Assembly (NCBI GenBank): GCA_023411775.1
Contig: JAEYOL010000258.1
Span: forward strand, 1 to 26,084
Length of the DNA stretch: 26,084 nt
DNA from: Bacteroidota bacterium
GTDB lineage: Bacteria > Bacteroidota > Bacteroidia > Chitinophagales > Chitinophagaceae
Reading direction: 5' to 3'
Below are positions 16,247-24,803 of this stretch, one piece after another (position 1 is the stretch's first letter; each line of letters starts with the position of its first letter). The position numbers and the translations under genes were made by a program. The notes beneath the pieces were generated by a model. That model was not told the origin of the DNA, made no database searches, and saw nothing but the letters and a program-made list of their open reading frames with translations.

Positions 16247-17678
16247 AAGTAATAATACTGTCCTTATGAATACTCCCTTTTTGGGAGGCGAACAGATCCG
16301 TGAAGTGTATTTTATTGGAATAGGTGGAATTGGGATGAGCGCAGTAGCCAGGTACTTTCATTCGAAAGGAATAAAAGTGAGCGGGTACGATAAAACGCCG
16401 ACGGGTTTGACAAGCACCCTTGAAAAAATGGGTATTGACATACATTACACGGAAGATATTGGACAGGTACCAAAAAATGTGCAGCTGGTTGTTTATACCC
16501 CGGCAGTGCCCAGCGATCACCAGGAGTTGAGATACTACCAGCAGCAGGGATACAAAGTGGTGAAGCGAAGCGATGTGCTGCAAATGATCTCTGAAAGTTC
16601 TTTTAATATATGTATAGCAGGTACGCATGGCAAGACCACCAACACAACCATGGTAGCGCATCTGCTCCGGGATGCCGGGTACGGATGCAACGCTTTTTTA
16701 GGAGGTATTTCGGTCAATTACGGAACTAATTTCTGGAGCGACCCGCGAAATGTATGCGTGATCGAAGCCGATGAATATGACCGCAGTTTTCTCAAACTGA
16801 GTCCTGACATCGCGATCATTTCAGCAATGGATGCCGACCACCTCGATATATACGGCACTGCCGAAGCTGTCGAGCAGGCTTTTATCGATTTCAGCAAAAA
16901 GTTAAAAGCGGGTGGTTTACTACTAAGGCAGTTTGGTCTGAAACGCGGAAAGCAACTAAGCGCCGACCGGCATTGTACCTATAGTTTGCAAAACGATGCT
17001 GCAGATGTGTATGCATCCAATATCAGGATGATGGATGGGAGCTATGAGTTTGATGTGACGGTATCGGCAAGCGTTACGACAGATGAGGCGAGGAAGATTG
17101 AAAATGTGGTGTTGAATATGGGCGGCATGCACAATGTCGAAAATGTTGTGGCTGCGATCGCCGCCGCCAGTTCTTTGGGAATAGAAAGCGAAAAGATAAA
17201 ATCCGCTGTGGGCTCGTTTCGCGGTGTAAAGCGAAGGTTTGAGTATGTAATAAAAACCAGGGACCTGGTATATGTAGACGACTACGCACATCACCCCGAG
17301 GAACTGAGAGCCCTGATCAACGGTGCCCGTACCTTATTTCAGCAGCGAAAGTGTACCGTGATCTTTCAGCCACATCTCTACACAAGGACAAGAGATTTTG
17401 CTGATGGATTTGCAGAAGTGCTGGATATGGCTGATGAGGTGATCCTGTTACCCATCTATCCCGCGAGGGAACTGCCGATAGAAGGAGTAAGCAGCCAGAT
17501 GATCATTGATAAAATGAAAAGAGTGAACAGGTCGGTTAAGACAAAGGATGAGTTGATCAGCTGGATAGCAACTGACTATAAAAAAAATATCAATAAAGAT
17601 TTCGGAAACCTGCTGATCACGGCAGGTGCCGGAGATATTGATACGTTAGTGGAAAAGATCAGGAGCGAGTTGAATTAA
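16239..17678 (+). CDS. murC: UDP-N-acetylmuramate:L-alanine ligase
   Basis: MurC adds L-alanine to UDP-MurNAc, the first step of stem peptide assembly, in the cytoplasm and with ATP. The 479-residue protein shows YFIGIGGIGMSAVARYF (24-40), the P-loop GTHGKTTNTT (128-137), VIEADEYDRSFL, DADHLDIYG, GVKRRFEYV and the C-terminal DDYAHHPEEL and FQPHLYTRTRDF blocks. The ATG at 16239 overlaps the last eight bases of murG. A downstream ATG at 16266 (residue 10) would also keep every motif, so the exact start is uncertain by nine residues. murD, murE and murC are here, but murF is not. Confidence 0.95.
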   Translation: MSRSNNTVLMNTPFLGGEQIREVYFIGIGGIGMSAVARYFHSKGIKVSGYDKTPTGLTSTLEKMGIDIHYTEDIGQVPKNVQLVVYTPAVPSDHQELRYYQQQGYKVVKRSDVLQMISESSFNICIAGTHGKTTNTTMVAHLLRDAGYGCNAFLGGISVNYGTNFWSDPRNVCVIEADEYDRSFLKLSPDIAIISAMDADHLDIYGTAEAVEQAFIDFSKKLKAGGLLLRQFGLKRGKQLSADRHCTYSLQNDAADVYASNIRMMDGSYEFDVTVSASVTTDEARKIENVVLNMGGMHNVENVVAAIAAASSLGIESEKIKSAVGSFRGVKRRFEYVIKTRDLVYVDDYAHHPEELRALINGARTLFQQRKCTVIFQPHLYTRTRDFADGFAEVLDMADEVILLPIYPARELPIEGVSSQMIIDKMKRVNRSVKTKDELISWIATDYKKNINKDFGNLLITAGAGDIDTLVEKIRSELN

Positions 17679-17710
17679 AAAAGTTAAAAGCGAACAAAAC
17701 AAACCGGATC

Positions 17711-18514
17711 GTGAATACCAGGAAGACCATACGAAAGATATTGTTTATTGCCATGTGGATGGTGATCGGGGGTGGTATGCTCGTGCTGTTGATCGCTGCT
17801 ATGGGAAAGCAGAAAAGCAATATCTGCAATGATGTAGTGATCACGATCAAAGGTGTGGCGGATGATAAGTGTTTCCTTAGTAAGGCTGATATTATCCAGC
17901 TGTTGAGAACGGCAACGAAAGGAAATATTAAAGGCCAGCCAAAATCAGATTTCAATCTTCTTGAAATGGAAGCATTGCTGGAGCAAAATATATGGGTAAA
18001 AGATGCTCAATTATATTTTGATAGTAAGGATGTGTTACACGTGACGGTTTCGGAGAGAGAACCAGTGGCCAGGATTTTCACCAACAAGGGTAAGACCTTT
18101 TACATCGATGACGAAGAGAAGGGTATCCCGCTTTCTGAAAACCTAAGTACAAAAGTTCCTGTATTTACCGGGGTCCCTGATAAAGAGGATCGCAGAAAAA
18201 GGGATAGCCTGTTATTGCGCGACATAAAGGAAACGGCAAAATTTATCAGCAGCCATCCTTTTTGGCAGTCGCAGGTGGCACAGGTGGACCTGGTTCGTCC
18301 GCATCCTGAAGGCGACTATGAATTTGAAATGATACCCGTTGTCGGAAATCATGTGGTGAAATTGGGAAGTGGTTCTGATATAGACAGGAAGTTCAACCGC
18401 TTATTTATTTTCTATAAGGAAATACTAAGCCGTACGGGTTTTGAAAAATACAAAACGATCGATGTTCGTTTTGCGGGACAGGTAATTGGCGCGAAGGATG
18501 GTAAGGCGAAGTAG
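17711..18514 (+). CDS. ftsQ: Cell division protein FtsQ
   Basis: FtsQ is a bitopic protein of the divisome that joins FtsL and FtsB and recruits later proteins. This 267-residue copy has a short basic cytoplasmic tail, one membrane helix at about 10-32 (ILFIAMWMVIGGGMLVLLIA) and a periplasmic part. That part starts with a POTRA-like region (VVITIKGVADDKCFLSKADI, then ALLEQNIWVKDAQLYF and LHVTVSEREPVARIF) followed by the FtsQ beta domain (FYIDDEEKGIPLS to IDVRFAGQVIGAK). Conservation is low, as usual for FtsQ. The call rests on architecture, the EREPVARI motif and its place before ftsA. It starts with GTG at 17711, 32 bp after murC. Confidence 0.92.
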   Translation: MNTRKTIRKILFIAMWMVIGGGMLVLLIAAMGKQKSNICNDVVITIKGVADDKCFLSKADIIQLLRTATKGNIKGQPKSDFNLLEMEALLEQNIWVKDAQLYFDSKDVLHVTVSEREPVARIFTNKGKTFYIDDEEKGIPLSENLSTKVPVFTGVPDKEDRRKRDSLLLRDIKETAKFISSHPFWQSQVAQVDLVRPHPEGDYEFEMIPVVGNHVVKLGSGSDIDRKFNRLFIFYKEILSRTGFEKYKTIDVRFAGQVIGAKDGKAK

Positions 18515-18591
18515 GGTATGCAGGGTAATGAAGTTTTGAAATGATCAGGAATTAAACGCTTTGGATAAAACAACAACTAAAAACAACTAAC

Positions 18592-19965
18592 ATGAATCAC
18601 GAACAACCCATTATTGTAGGTCTGGACATTGGGACAACCAAGATCGCAGTAATCGCCGGGCGGAAGAATGAGTTCGGTAAACTGGAGATACTTGGATTTG
18701 GCAAGTCCAATTCAAATGGTGTAAAGCACGGGCAGGTGCTGAATATCGATGAAACGATCAAGGCTATCAGGACCGCGCTGGACAATTGCTTTGCCTCCAA
18801 TCCTAACCTGGAAATTAACGATGTCTATGTTGGCATCGCCGGTCACCATATCAAAAGCCTGCAAACCCGCGGCGATATCGTGCGCCAGGCAAATGATGAA
18901 GAGATCTCACAACGCGAGATTGACCAGTTGATCAGCGATCAGTATAAAACTTATATTCCTGCCGGTGACCAGATCATTGATGTGATCCCCCAGGAATTTA
19001 CAGTCGATAATTTCCAGAATATACCCAATCCCATCGGTTATGGTGGTGTAAAAGTGGGTGCCAATTTTCATATCATCACCGGTGATAAAAATGCGATCCG
19101 CAATATAAACCGCAGTGTTGAAAAAGCCGGACTGCGCACCAAGGACCTGGTACTACAGCCACTGGCTTCCTCATCAGCCGTTATGGGCCAGGAAGATCTT
19201 GAGGCTGGGGTAGCGATCGTTGATATCGGTGGAGGTACTACCGACCTGGCAGTTTTTTATGAGGGGATTCTGAAACATACTGCCGTGATCCCATTTGCCG
19301 GTGAGAATATTACCAATGATATCAAAACCGGCCTCGGTGTTTTAAAAACACAGGCGGAACAAATGAAGGTTCAGTTTGGAAGCGCGCTGGCCAACGAAGC
19401 GAAGGGAAATGCCTATATCACCATTCCCGGATTGCGGGGCATGCCCGCCAAAGAGATCAGCGTCAAAGGTCTCGCCAATATCATTCAGGCCAGGATGAGT
19501 GAGATCATGGACTTCGTGACTTATCATTTGAAACAGGTGGGTCTTGATAACAAAGCGTTGAATGGTGGTGTGGTACTGACAGGGGGCGGATCACAACTGA
19601 AACATTTAATTCAACTCACAGAATACACCACAGGCTTACCTGCCAGGATTGGTTTACCAACCGAACACCTGGCTGCCGGTCATATTGAAGAGCTGGCCAA
19701 ACCAACTTATTCCACCTGTATCGGACTCATCCTAAAAGGATATGATGACTACGAGCACAATCGCAAGAATTTTGAAAGGGAATTCAAAAAGGTGGATGTA
19801 CCCGATGGTTTGAAGAAAGCTATCGCCAGGGAAGAGGAGGAGATTGAAGTGCCTGAAGTAAGCGCTGAAAAAGTAAAGCAACGCAGGGGGCTCAACAATT
19901 TCTGGGGGAAGTTCAAGGATGGTATCATCGATCTTTTCAAAGAAGAAGAAGATAAGCACTTATAG
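18592..19965 (+). CDS. ftsA: Cell division protein FtsA
   Basis: FtsA is an actin-like ATPase that polymerises on the inner face of the membrane and tethers FtsZ. The 457-residue protein has the phosphate-binding loops GLDIGTTKIAVIAG (10-23) and VDIGGGTTDLAVF (210-222) and the adenosine motif VVLTGGGSQLKHL. The SHS2-like 1C region is visible near VYVGIAGHHIKSL. The last 23 residues (435-457, beginning NNFWGKFKDG) form a likely amphipathic helix of the kind that serves as the membrane-targeting sequence. A charged linker rich in Glu and Lys (about 395-430) precedes it. It follows ftsQ by 77 bp. The A/C-rich leader aaaaacaactaac just before its ATG recurs upstream of ftsZ. Confidence 0.96.
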   Translation: MNHEQPIIVGLDIGTTKIAVIAGRKNEFGKLEILGFGKSNSNGVKHGQVLNIDETIKAIRTALDNCFASNPNLEINDVYVGIAGHHIKSLQTRGDIVRQANDEEISQREIDQLISDQYKTYIPAGDQIIDVIPQEFTVDNFQNIPNPIGYGGVKVGANFHIITGDKNAIRNINRSVEKAGLRTKDLVLQPLASSSAVMGQEDLEAGVAIVDIGGGTTDLAVFYEGILKHTAVIPFAGENITNDIKTGLGVLKTQAEQMKVQFGSALANEAKGNAYITIPGLRGMPAKEISVKGLANIIQARMSEIMDFVTYHLKQVGLDNKALNGGVVLTGGGSQLKHLIQLTEYTTGLPARIGLPTEHLAAGHIEELAKPTYSTCIGLILKGYDDYEHNRKNFEREFKKVDVPDGLKKAIAREEEEIEVPEVSAEKVKQRRGLNNFWGKFKDGIIDLFKEEEDKHL

Positions 19966-20038
19966 ATTTTTTTAATAAAGCTCTTTACAACTAAACTAAA
20001 AACTCAACGGGACAGAAATGGAACGTTGAAAAAAACAA

Positions 20039-20071
20039 CTAACCCCATTTTAAACAGCCCTAACCCCATTT
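20039..20071 (+). repeat. 12-bp direct repeat with 21-bp period upstream of ftsZ
   Basis: ctaaccccattt occurs at 20039-20050 and again at 20060-20071. The 21-bp period is about two helical turns, so a protein could read both copies on the same face of the DNA. It lies in the 145-bp gap between ftsA and ftsZ. It could equally be a chance duplication. No regulator is assigned. Confidence 0.5.
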
Positions 20072-20110
20072 CCTATGATTAAAGTGAGTGTGGGCTAAAA
20101 CCAGACAATT

Positions 20111-22030
20111 ATGATACATTTTGATTTGCCTAAGGAAAAATCATCCATCATCAAAGTGATTGGTGTTGGCGGCGGCGGTGGCAATGCAGTGAACCACATG
20201 TTTAGCCAGGATATTGAAGGTGTCAATTTTATTATCTGTAATACCGATGCACAGGCCCTGGCCAACAGTGGTATACCCAATCGCGTTCAACTTGGTCCCC
20301 ATCTCACACAGGGTTTGGGCGCCGGCGCTAATCCCGAAATCGGAAGACAGGCAACTGAAGAATCCCTTGAAGAAATTAAGCGTATCCTGGAAGTAAATAC
20401 AAAGATGGCTTTTATCACCGCCGGTATGGGTGGTGGTACAGGTACCGGCGGTGCGCCTATCATTGCTAAAATTTGCAAGGACCTTGGTATCCTCACCGTT
20501 GGTATCGTTACCACACCATTTGCTTATGAAGGGAAGAAAAGACAATTGCAGGCGGAAGAAGGTATCAAAACTTTGAAAGGGTATGTAGATACCCTACTTG
20601 TGATCAGCAACGACAAACTGCGTCACCAGTTTGGTAACCTGAAAATGAGAGACGCGTTTGCCAAGGCAGATAACGTTTTGGCAACAGCTGCAAAATGTAT
20701 CACTGATGTAATTAATAGTACTGGTCAGATCAATGTTGACTTTGCTGATGTGTGCACTGTGATGCGTAATGGTGGGGTAGCAATCCTGGGTAGCTCTGCT
20801 GTTTCAGGCGAAGGCCGCGCATACAAAGCGATCGAAGAAGCATTGAACTCACCATTGCTGAATGATAACGAGATCAGCGGTGCTAAATGGATCCTCATTA
20901 ATATCAATTCTGCTGAAGGTGAACACGAGTTTACCATGGACGAAGTTGAGATCATTCAAAACCACCTCGTATCACAGGCAGGGGAGGGTACCGATGTGAT
21001 CATGGGTCTTGGGTATGACAATTCCCTGGATGATAAACTTGGAATCACACTGATCGCAACAGGTTTCCAGCACAAAGATCCATTCACAAAACAGGAGACA
21101 AAACCGGAGACCAGTAAAGAAGAAAAAATCGTTATGGTCCTGGGACAAAATGAAGAAGCTGACATAAAAGCTGACGACAAAATTCAAGTTGAAATAAAAG
21201 AAGATCTGCTTGCTCCGAAACTGGTTGATGAAGCCGTACCCGATGTACCGATGCCAGGACTTTTGGACATGGTTGAAACAGAATATATAAAGGAAGAAGA
21301 GCCGCTTGTGCTGCTACATTTACATACTGACGAAAAATTACCAGGTAAAAACACGGTGAATTCTGGTAAAATTACTGTTGGAAAAATGTTAACGCCGGAT
21401 GTCAAAGAAGGCATATATTCGAGTTCCGAATCAACTCCTATATCCCTCAGCGAACCGCGCACCTTATCCACCGATTCAACAACACAAGTAAGTAAAGATA
21501 GTACTAGTACCAGCAGCCCGATGCCTGCAGCTCCGGGAGGCTATCAACTGGCCAGGCCATCCAATATCTACGCAGAGCCAGGTACAGAGGCCGATGCCTC
21601 AACGCCTTCTGCTGAGAAGCCGGTCTCCACTCCTGTTGCCGCAAACCCGTTGGACGAACCCATCGATATGCAAATGCAACTTGTGGAAAAAGACATTCCA
21701 GCGGCGGATATGCCGTTAGCCCACCATGCTCAAGCACCTTTGTACCCCGAGGTTGAGGATTCTGCTCTGCAGGACGAAAGCTCGGAGCAAAAACGTAGGG
21801 CAGCCGAACGACTGCACAAGTTGCGCAACTTGTCGTTCAATGTCAATTCGGCGGACCCGAATAATGAGTTTGAAACCGTGCCGGCCTATATCCGCCGCAA
21901 TATGGAACTGTATAACAGCAATTCGCATATTGAGAACTTCTATAGCAATTACGAGGTCAAATCTGACCAAAATAACCAGGCACAAATCAGCACGATCAAT
22001 ACATTTTTAGACGGGAAAAAACCCGACTGA
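20111..22030 (+). CDS. ftsZ: Cell division GTPase FtsZ
   Basis: FtsZ is the tubulin-like GTPase whose filaments form the division ring. The core (about 13-322) is complete: GVGGGGGNAVNHM near the start, the tubulin signature GGGTGTGG at 107-114, and the T7-loop sequence NVDFADV (208-214), which completes the GTPase site of the neighbouring subunit. The protein is 639 residues, far longer than E. coli FtsZ (383). The extra length is a low-complexity linker of about 265 residues (323-587), acidic at first and then rich in Ser, Thr, Pro and Ala. VPAYIRR (590-596) looks like the conserved C-terminal peptide that binds FtsA, but it lies about 43 residues before the end. It is followed by a further tail (ENFYSNYEVK ... 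INTFLDGKKPD) that I recall as typical of Bacteroidota. It is the last gene of the operon, before a strong terminator. Confidence 0.97.
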   Translation: MIHFDLPKEKSSIIKVIGVGGGGGNAVNHMFSQDIEGVNFIICNTDAQALANSGIPNRVQLGPHLTQGLGAGANPEIGRQATEESLEEIKRILEVNTKMAFITAGMGGGTGTGGAPIIAKICKDLGILTVGIVTTPFAYEGKKRQLQAEEGIKTLKGYVDTLLVISNDKLRHQFGNLKMRDAFAKADNVLATAAKCITDVINSTGQINVDFADVCTVMRNGGVAILGSSAVSGEGRAYKAIEEALNSPLLNDNEISGAKWILININSAEGEHEFTMDEVEIIQNHLVSQAGEGTDVIMGLGYDNSLDDKLGITLIATGFQHKDPFTKQETKPETSKEEKIVMVLGQNEEADIKADDKIQVEIKEDLLAPKLVDEAVPDVPMPGLLDMVETEYIKEEEPLVLLHLHTDEKLPGKNTVNSGKITVGKMLTPDVKEGIYSSSESTPISLSEPRTLSTDSTTQVSKDSTSTSSPMPAAPGGYQLARPSNIYAEPGTEADASTPSAEKPVSTPVAANPLDEPIDMQMQLVEKDIPAADMPLAHHAQAPLYPEVEDSALQDESSEQKRRAAERLHKLRNLSFNVNSADPNNEFETVPAYIRRNMELYNSNSHIENFYSNYEVKSDQNNQAQISTINTFLDGKKPD

Positions 22031-22116
22031 TATCTTTCGGCACAATACCCTATTGGAAGCTGAGTCGAAGGACGCTCCCATTCGCCATGACAAAAATGGC
22101 CGAGTTTTTAGTTGTT

Positions 22117-22146
22117 CCCCGGTGTTTTTTTGCACCGGGGTTTTTT
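22117..22146 (+). terminator. Intrinsic terminator of the dcw operon
   Basis: A perfect 8-bp G/C-rich stem, CCCCGGTG (22117-22124) with CACCGGGG (22133-22140), has an 8-base loop and is followed directly by six T residues (22141-22146). It lies 86 bases after the ftsZ stop. The minus strand lacks a T-run after the stem, so it acts mainly on plus-strand transcripts and marks the end of the operon. Confidence 0.92.
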
Positions 22147-22160
22147 ATTGGGAGAATTTA

Positions 22161-23666
22161 TCAATGTATGGTCATCTCTTTTTCCGCTTCTTTCCCATAA
22201 CGTATCACGATCTCGGGAATCGCTTTGATATCTTCTATGGATGTCCGGAAGTTAACGATACAGCTGCGTAACAGGTATTTTCCTTCCAGCAGCGTGTTGC
22301 TGACAAATAGCTCACCACCACGCTGTAGCAGGTTGAGCAGGTTTGTATTTAATTGATTGAGATATTCCTCTTTTTGCAATACATCTCCAGGTATTTCATC
22401 AGGAACATATCTAAATGTTGTAATACTTAAATCACCGGGAAATGTTTGCAGATTTTTATGTTTGCTTAATTCCTTGTAAAGTTGTTGTGCAAGTGATATG
22501 TCATCGCGTATCATACTCTTTATTCCATTAGCTCCTGCCTGTTGCATCACCATCCACACTTTTAATGCGCGAAATCCTCTTGAGTTCTGCGGTCCCCATT
22601 CATAAAAGTTGACCGGTGTTTCATCGCCAACTTTATCAAACTGGTAGTATGTCGGATGAAATGAAAATGCATCCGCCAGTAAGTTGGGGTCACGAACCAG
22701 CAAACAGCCTGCTTCGAGCGGACAATACAACCATTTATGCGGATCGATAGCGATGGAATCCGCCTGCTCCAGTCCTGCAAATTTTTCGTTTAACTCGCCC
22801 AATGAAGCTGCCAGTCCTCCATAAGCGCCATCAATATGGAACCAGGTTTTATGTTTTTGACAAACCTCCGCTATTTCTGCCAATGGGTCAACCGTTCCAA
22901 AACCTACACTTCCGGCTGTACCCACGACTGCCAGCGGAATCATTCCATTTGATTTGTCCAATGCCAGTTGTTTATCCAGCGCCGCAGCATCCATCCTTAA
23001 ATCCTGGTCAGCCGGTATCCATCGTATAGCCTGCAAACCTAAACCAAGCAGGTCCGCAGTTTTTTGCAACCAGGTATGCACCTGTGAAGTGGCATACAAG
23101 GTAAATTTCAATCCCTGTTCGCCAAGACCTTTTTCACGTATGTCCCAATTCGCCATACTTTTTCGCGCCGCCCAGAGCCCGGCGATATTTGCCATATTAC
23201 CACCACTCACCAGTATACCTCCGGCATTCCTGCGATAACCGATCAGTTCAGATAACCATCGGATACACTGCAATTCAATTTCAGTGGCTATTGGTGAAAG
23301 AATAAACGCGCCACAGTTAGGATTTGTAAGCGATGCAATAAAATCGGCCATCGCACCGAGAGGCGCGGGTGAAGAAGTGATATATCCCATGAAACGTGGA
23401 TGGCCATTAAACAATGAGTTGTTTGCAAGCAGGGAAATAGTTCGTTGCACAAGCCGGGCCGGATCGAGTCCATCTTCCGTTAATTGATTCTCGGCACCGA
23501 TCATTTTTCTAACAGATGATGGTGTGACGCCTTTGGTTACTTTACCTGCGGGTAAATTTTCAATAAAGTCGGCGAGTTCGTCGATCATCGCATGACCCAC
23601 GCGACGAAATACTTCAGCGGGCATATCAACGATCGCCTGCCGGTTTACAGTAGGAAAGGTTTGCAT
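22161..23666 (-). CDS. PLP-dependent decarboxylase (group II, aromatic-amino-acid/glutamate type)
   Basis: This 501-residue protein belongs to the fold-type I group II decarboxylases (Pfam Pyridoxal_deC). It has the N-terminal pairing segment (MPAEVFRRVGHAMIDELADFI), FNGHPRFMGYITSSP, SGGNMANIAGLWAARK (phosphate binding), SQVHTW with His197 expected to stack on PLP, FHIDGAYGG with Asp279, and DPHKW with Lys311 as the Schiff-base lysine. Family substrates include aromatic amino acids, glutamate, aspartate and diaminobutyrate. I cannot choose among them. The layout with HPRFMGY and WFHIDGAYGG is closest to the aromatic L-amino-acid or tyrosine decarboxylase branch. I use the ATG at 23666. An in-frame TTG at 23684 adds six residues and is unlikely. 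It is unrelated to the dcw operon and runs towards it. Confidence 0.85.
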   Translation of the reverse strand: MQTFPTVNRQAIVDMPAEVFRRVGHAMIDELADFIENLPAGKVTKGVTPSSVRKMIGAENQLTEDGLDPARLVQRTISLLANNSLFNGHPRFMGYITSSPAPLGAMADFIASLTNPNCGAFILSPIATEIELQCIRWLSELIGYRRNAGGILVSGGNMANIAGLWAARKSMANWDIREKGLGEQGLKFTLYATSQVHTWLQKTADLLGLGLQAIRWIPADQDLRMDAAALDKQLALDKSNGMIPLAVVGTAGSVGFGTVDPLAEIAEVCQKHKTWFHIDGAYGGLAASLGELNEKFAGLEQADSIAIDPHKWLYCPLEAGCLLVRDPNLLADAFSFHPTYYQFDKVGDETPVNFYEWGPQNSRGFRALKVWMVMQQAGANGIKSMIRDDISLAQQLYKELSKHKNLQTFPGDLSITTFRYVPDEIPGDVLQKEEYLNQLNTNLLNLLQRGGELFVSNTLLEGKYLLRSCIVNFRTSIEDIKAIPEIVIRYGKEAEKEMTIH

Positions 23667-23749
23667 AATAAAAAATTGGGGCAATAAGATACGAAATCAT
23701 GCGGGGCTTCGCTCAAAAAAAAGTAACCGATAATATTTTAAACACCCGG

Positions 23750-24739
23750 TTATTCGATCACACGTTTTTCCACCCCTTCATTTGTAATGACCACTGGTTT
23801 GATAAATCCTTTGTCATCAAAATACATCCTGTCGATGCAGGTGACCCTGGAATTACCGTCTGTTTCGGTGAGTGGCCGGCGGTGATAAACGATATACCAT
23901 TCATCTTTTCCCGGGATCTGGATTACAGAATGGTGGCCGGCACCGGTAGCAATGTTGGGATCCTGCTTTAATATTTTATCTACCCGCCCGAATGGTCCAA
24001 ATGGTGAGTCGGCAATGGCGTAGGCAACACTATAGTTGGGCCCGGTCCATCCGCCTTCCGACCACATGAAATAATATTTTCCATCGCGTATAAACATAAA
24101 CGGCCCTTCAACATAACCTTCCGGTGTGATCTCTTTGAAAATCTTTCCATCTTTGAAAGGCTCAAAACCCGTAAAGTCATGGTTGAGTTTGGCAATATTG
24201 CAATGACGCCATCCACCATAGATCAGGTAATGCTGCCCGTCACTGTCCCTGAATACAAACTGGTCGATCGGCTGGGCGCCATTGTGAAATTTGTCGATTA
24301 GTGGCTTACCCAAATGATCTTTAAACGGACCCGCAGGTTTGTCGGCAACAGCCACACCGATACCGCCATATTCATTGTCGCTTTGTATGTCGTTGGCACC
24401 AAAAAAGAGGAAATATTTTCCCTGGTTTTTTATGATCGAAGGCGCCCACATCGCACGCCTGGCCCATTTAATTGAGGAAGTGTCGAGTATCCGGGGATGT
24501 TTTGTCCAATTCACCAGGTCTGTAGATGAGAATGCATCCATGAAAACCTGTTTGTCATAGGGAGCTGAGTAAGTAGGATAAATCCAATATTGTTTATCAA
24601 AGATGATACCTTCGGGATCGGCATACCAACCTTGAAAAACGGGGTTGCCCGATTTTTGTATGGACTTCGAGTCTGGTGGCTGCGCGCTAACCAATAAACC
24701 AGTGAATAGAAGACAGCATAACAGGAGGGTATATCTCAT
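23750..24739 (-). CDS. Secreted glycoside hydrolase, GH43 clan-like five-bladed propeller
   Basis: This 329-residue protein has a Sec signal peptide (MRYTLLLCCLLFTGLLVSAQ, cleaved after about residue 20), so it acts in the periplasm or outside. The mature part has the beta-propeller pattern of GH43 and the three catalytic acids in order: Asp41 in WYADPEG (general base), Asp159 in QPIDQFVF (pKa modulator) and Glu211 in YVEGPFMF (general acid). Supporting blocks are WAPSIIKNQGKYFLFF, KYYFMWSEGGW and GAGHHSVIQIPGKDEWYIVYHRR. The family cleaves arabinose-, xylose- or galactose-containing glycans. The substrate cannot be fixed from sequence alone. No SusC/SusD pair or other polysaccharide utilisation gene is nearby. 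It lies 83 bp upstream of the decarboxylase on the same strand, which could mean a shared transcript with no clear functional link. Confidence 0.88.
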   Translation of the reverse strand: MRYTLLLCCLLFTGLLVSAQPPDSKSIQKSGNPVFQGWYADPEGIIFDKQYWIYPTYSAPYDKQVFMDAFSSTDLVNWTKHPRILDTSSIKWARRAMWAPSIIKNQGKYFLFFGANDIQSDNEYGGIGVAVADKPAGPFKDHLGKPLIDKFHNGAQPIDQFVFRDSDGQHYLIYGGWRHCNIAKLNHDFTGFEPFKDGKIFKEITPEGYVEGPFMFIRDGKYYFMWSEGGWTGPNYSVAYAIADSPFGPFGRVDKILKQDPNIATGAGHHSVIQIPGKDEWYIVYHRRPLTETDGNSRVTCIDRMYFDDKGFIKPVVITNEGVEKRVIE

Positions 24740-24803
24740 CGCTTTTTATGTCGAATTTACAACATGGATTGGAAGATAATTTCGCTGAACAAATATTAAT
24801 GAT

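Noticed and set aside
22161..24739. Decarboxylase and GH43 genes as a polysaccharide utilisation locus
   Set aside because: There is no SusC, SusD, sugar transporter or regulator nearby, and the decarboxylase has no glycan role.
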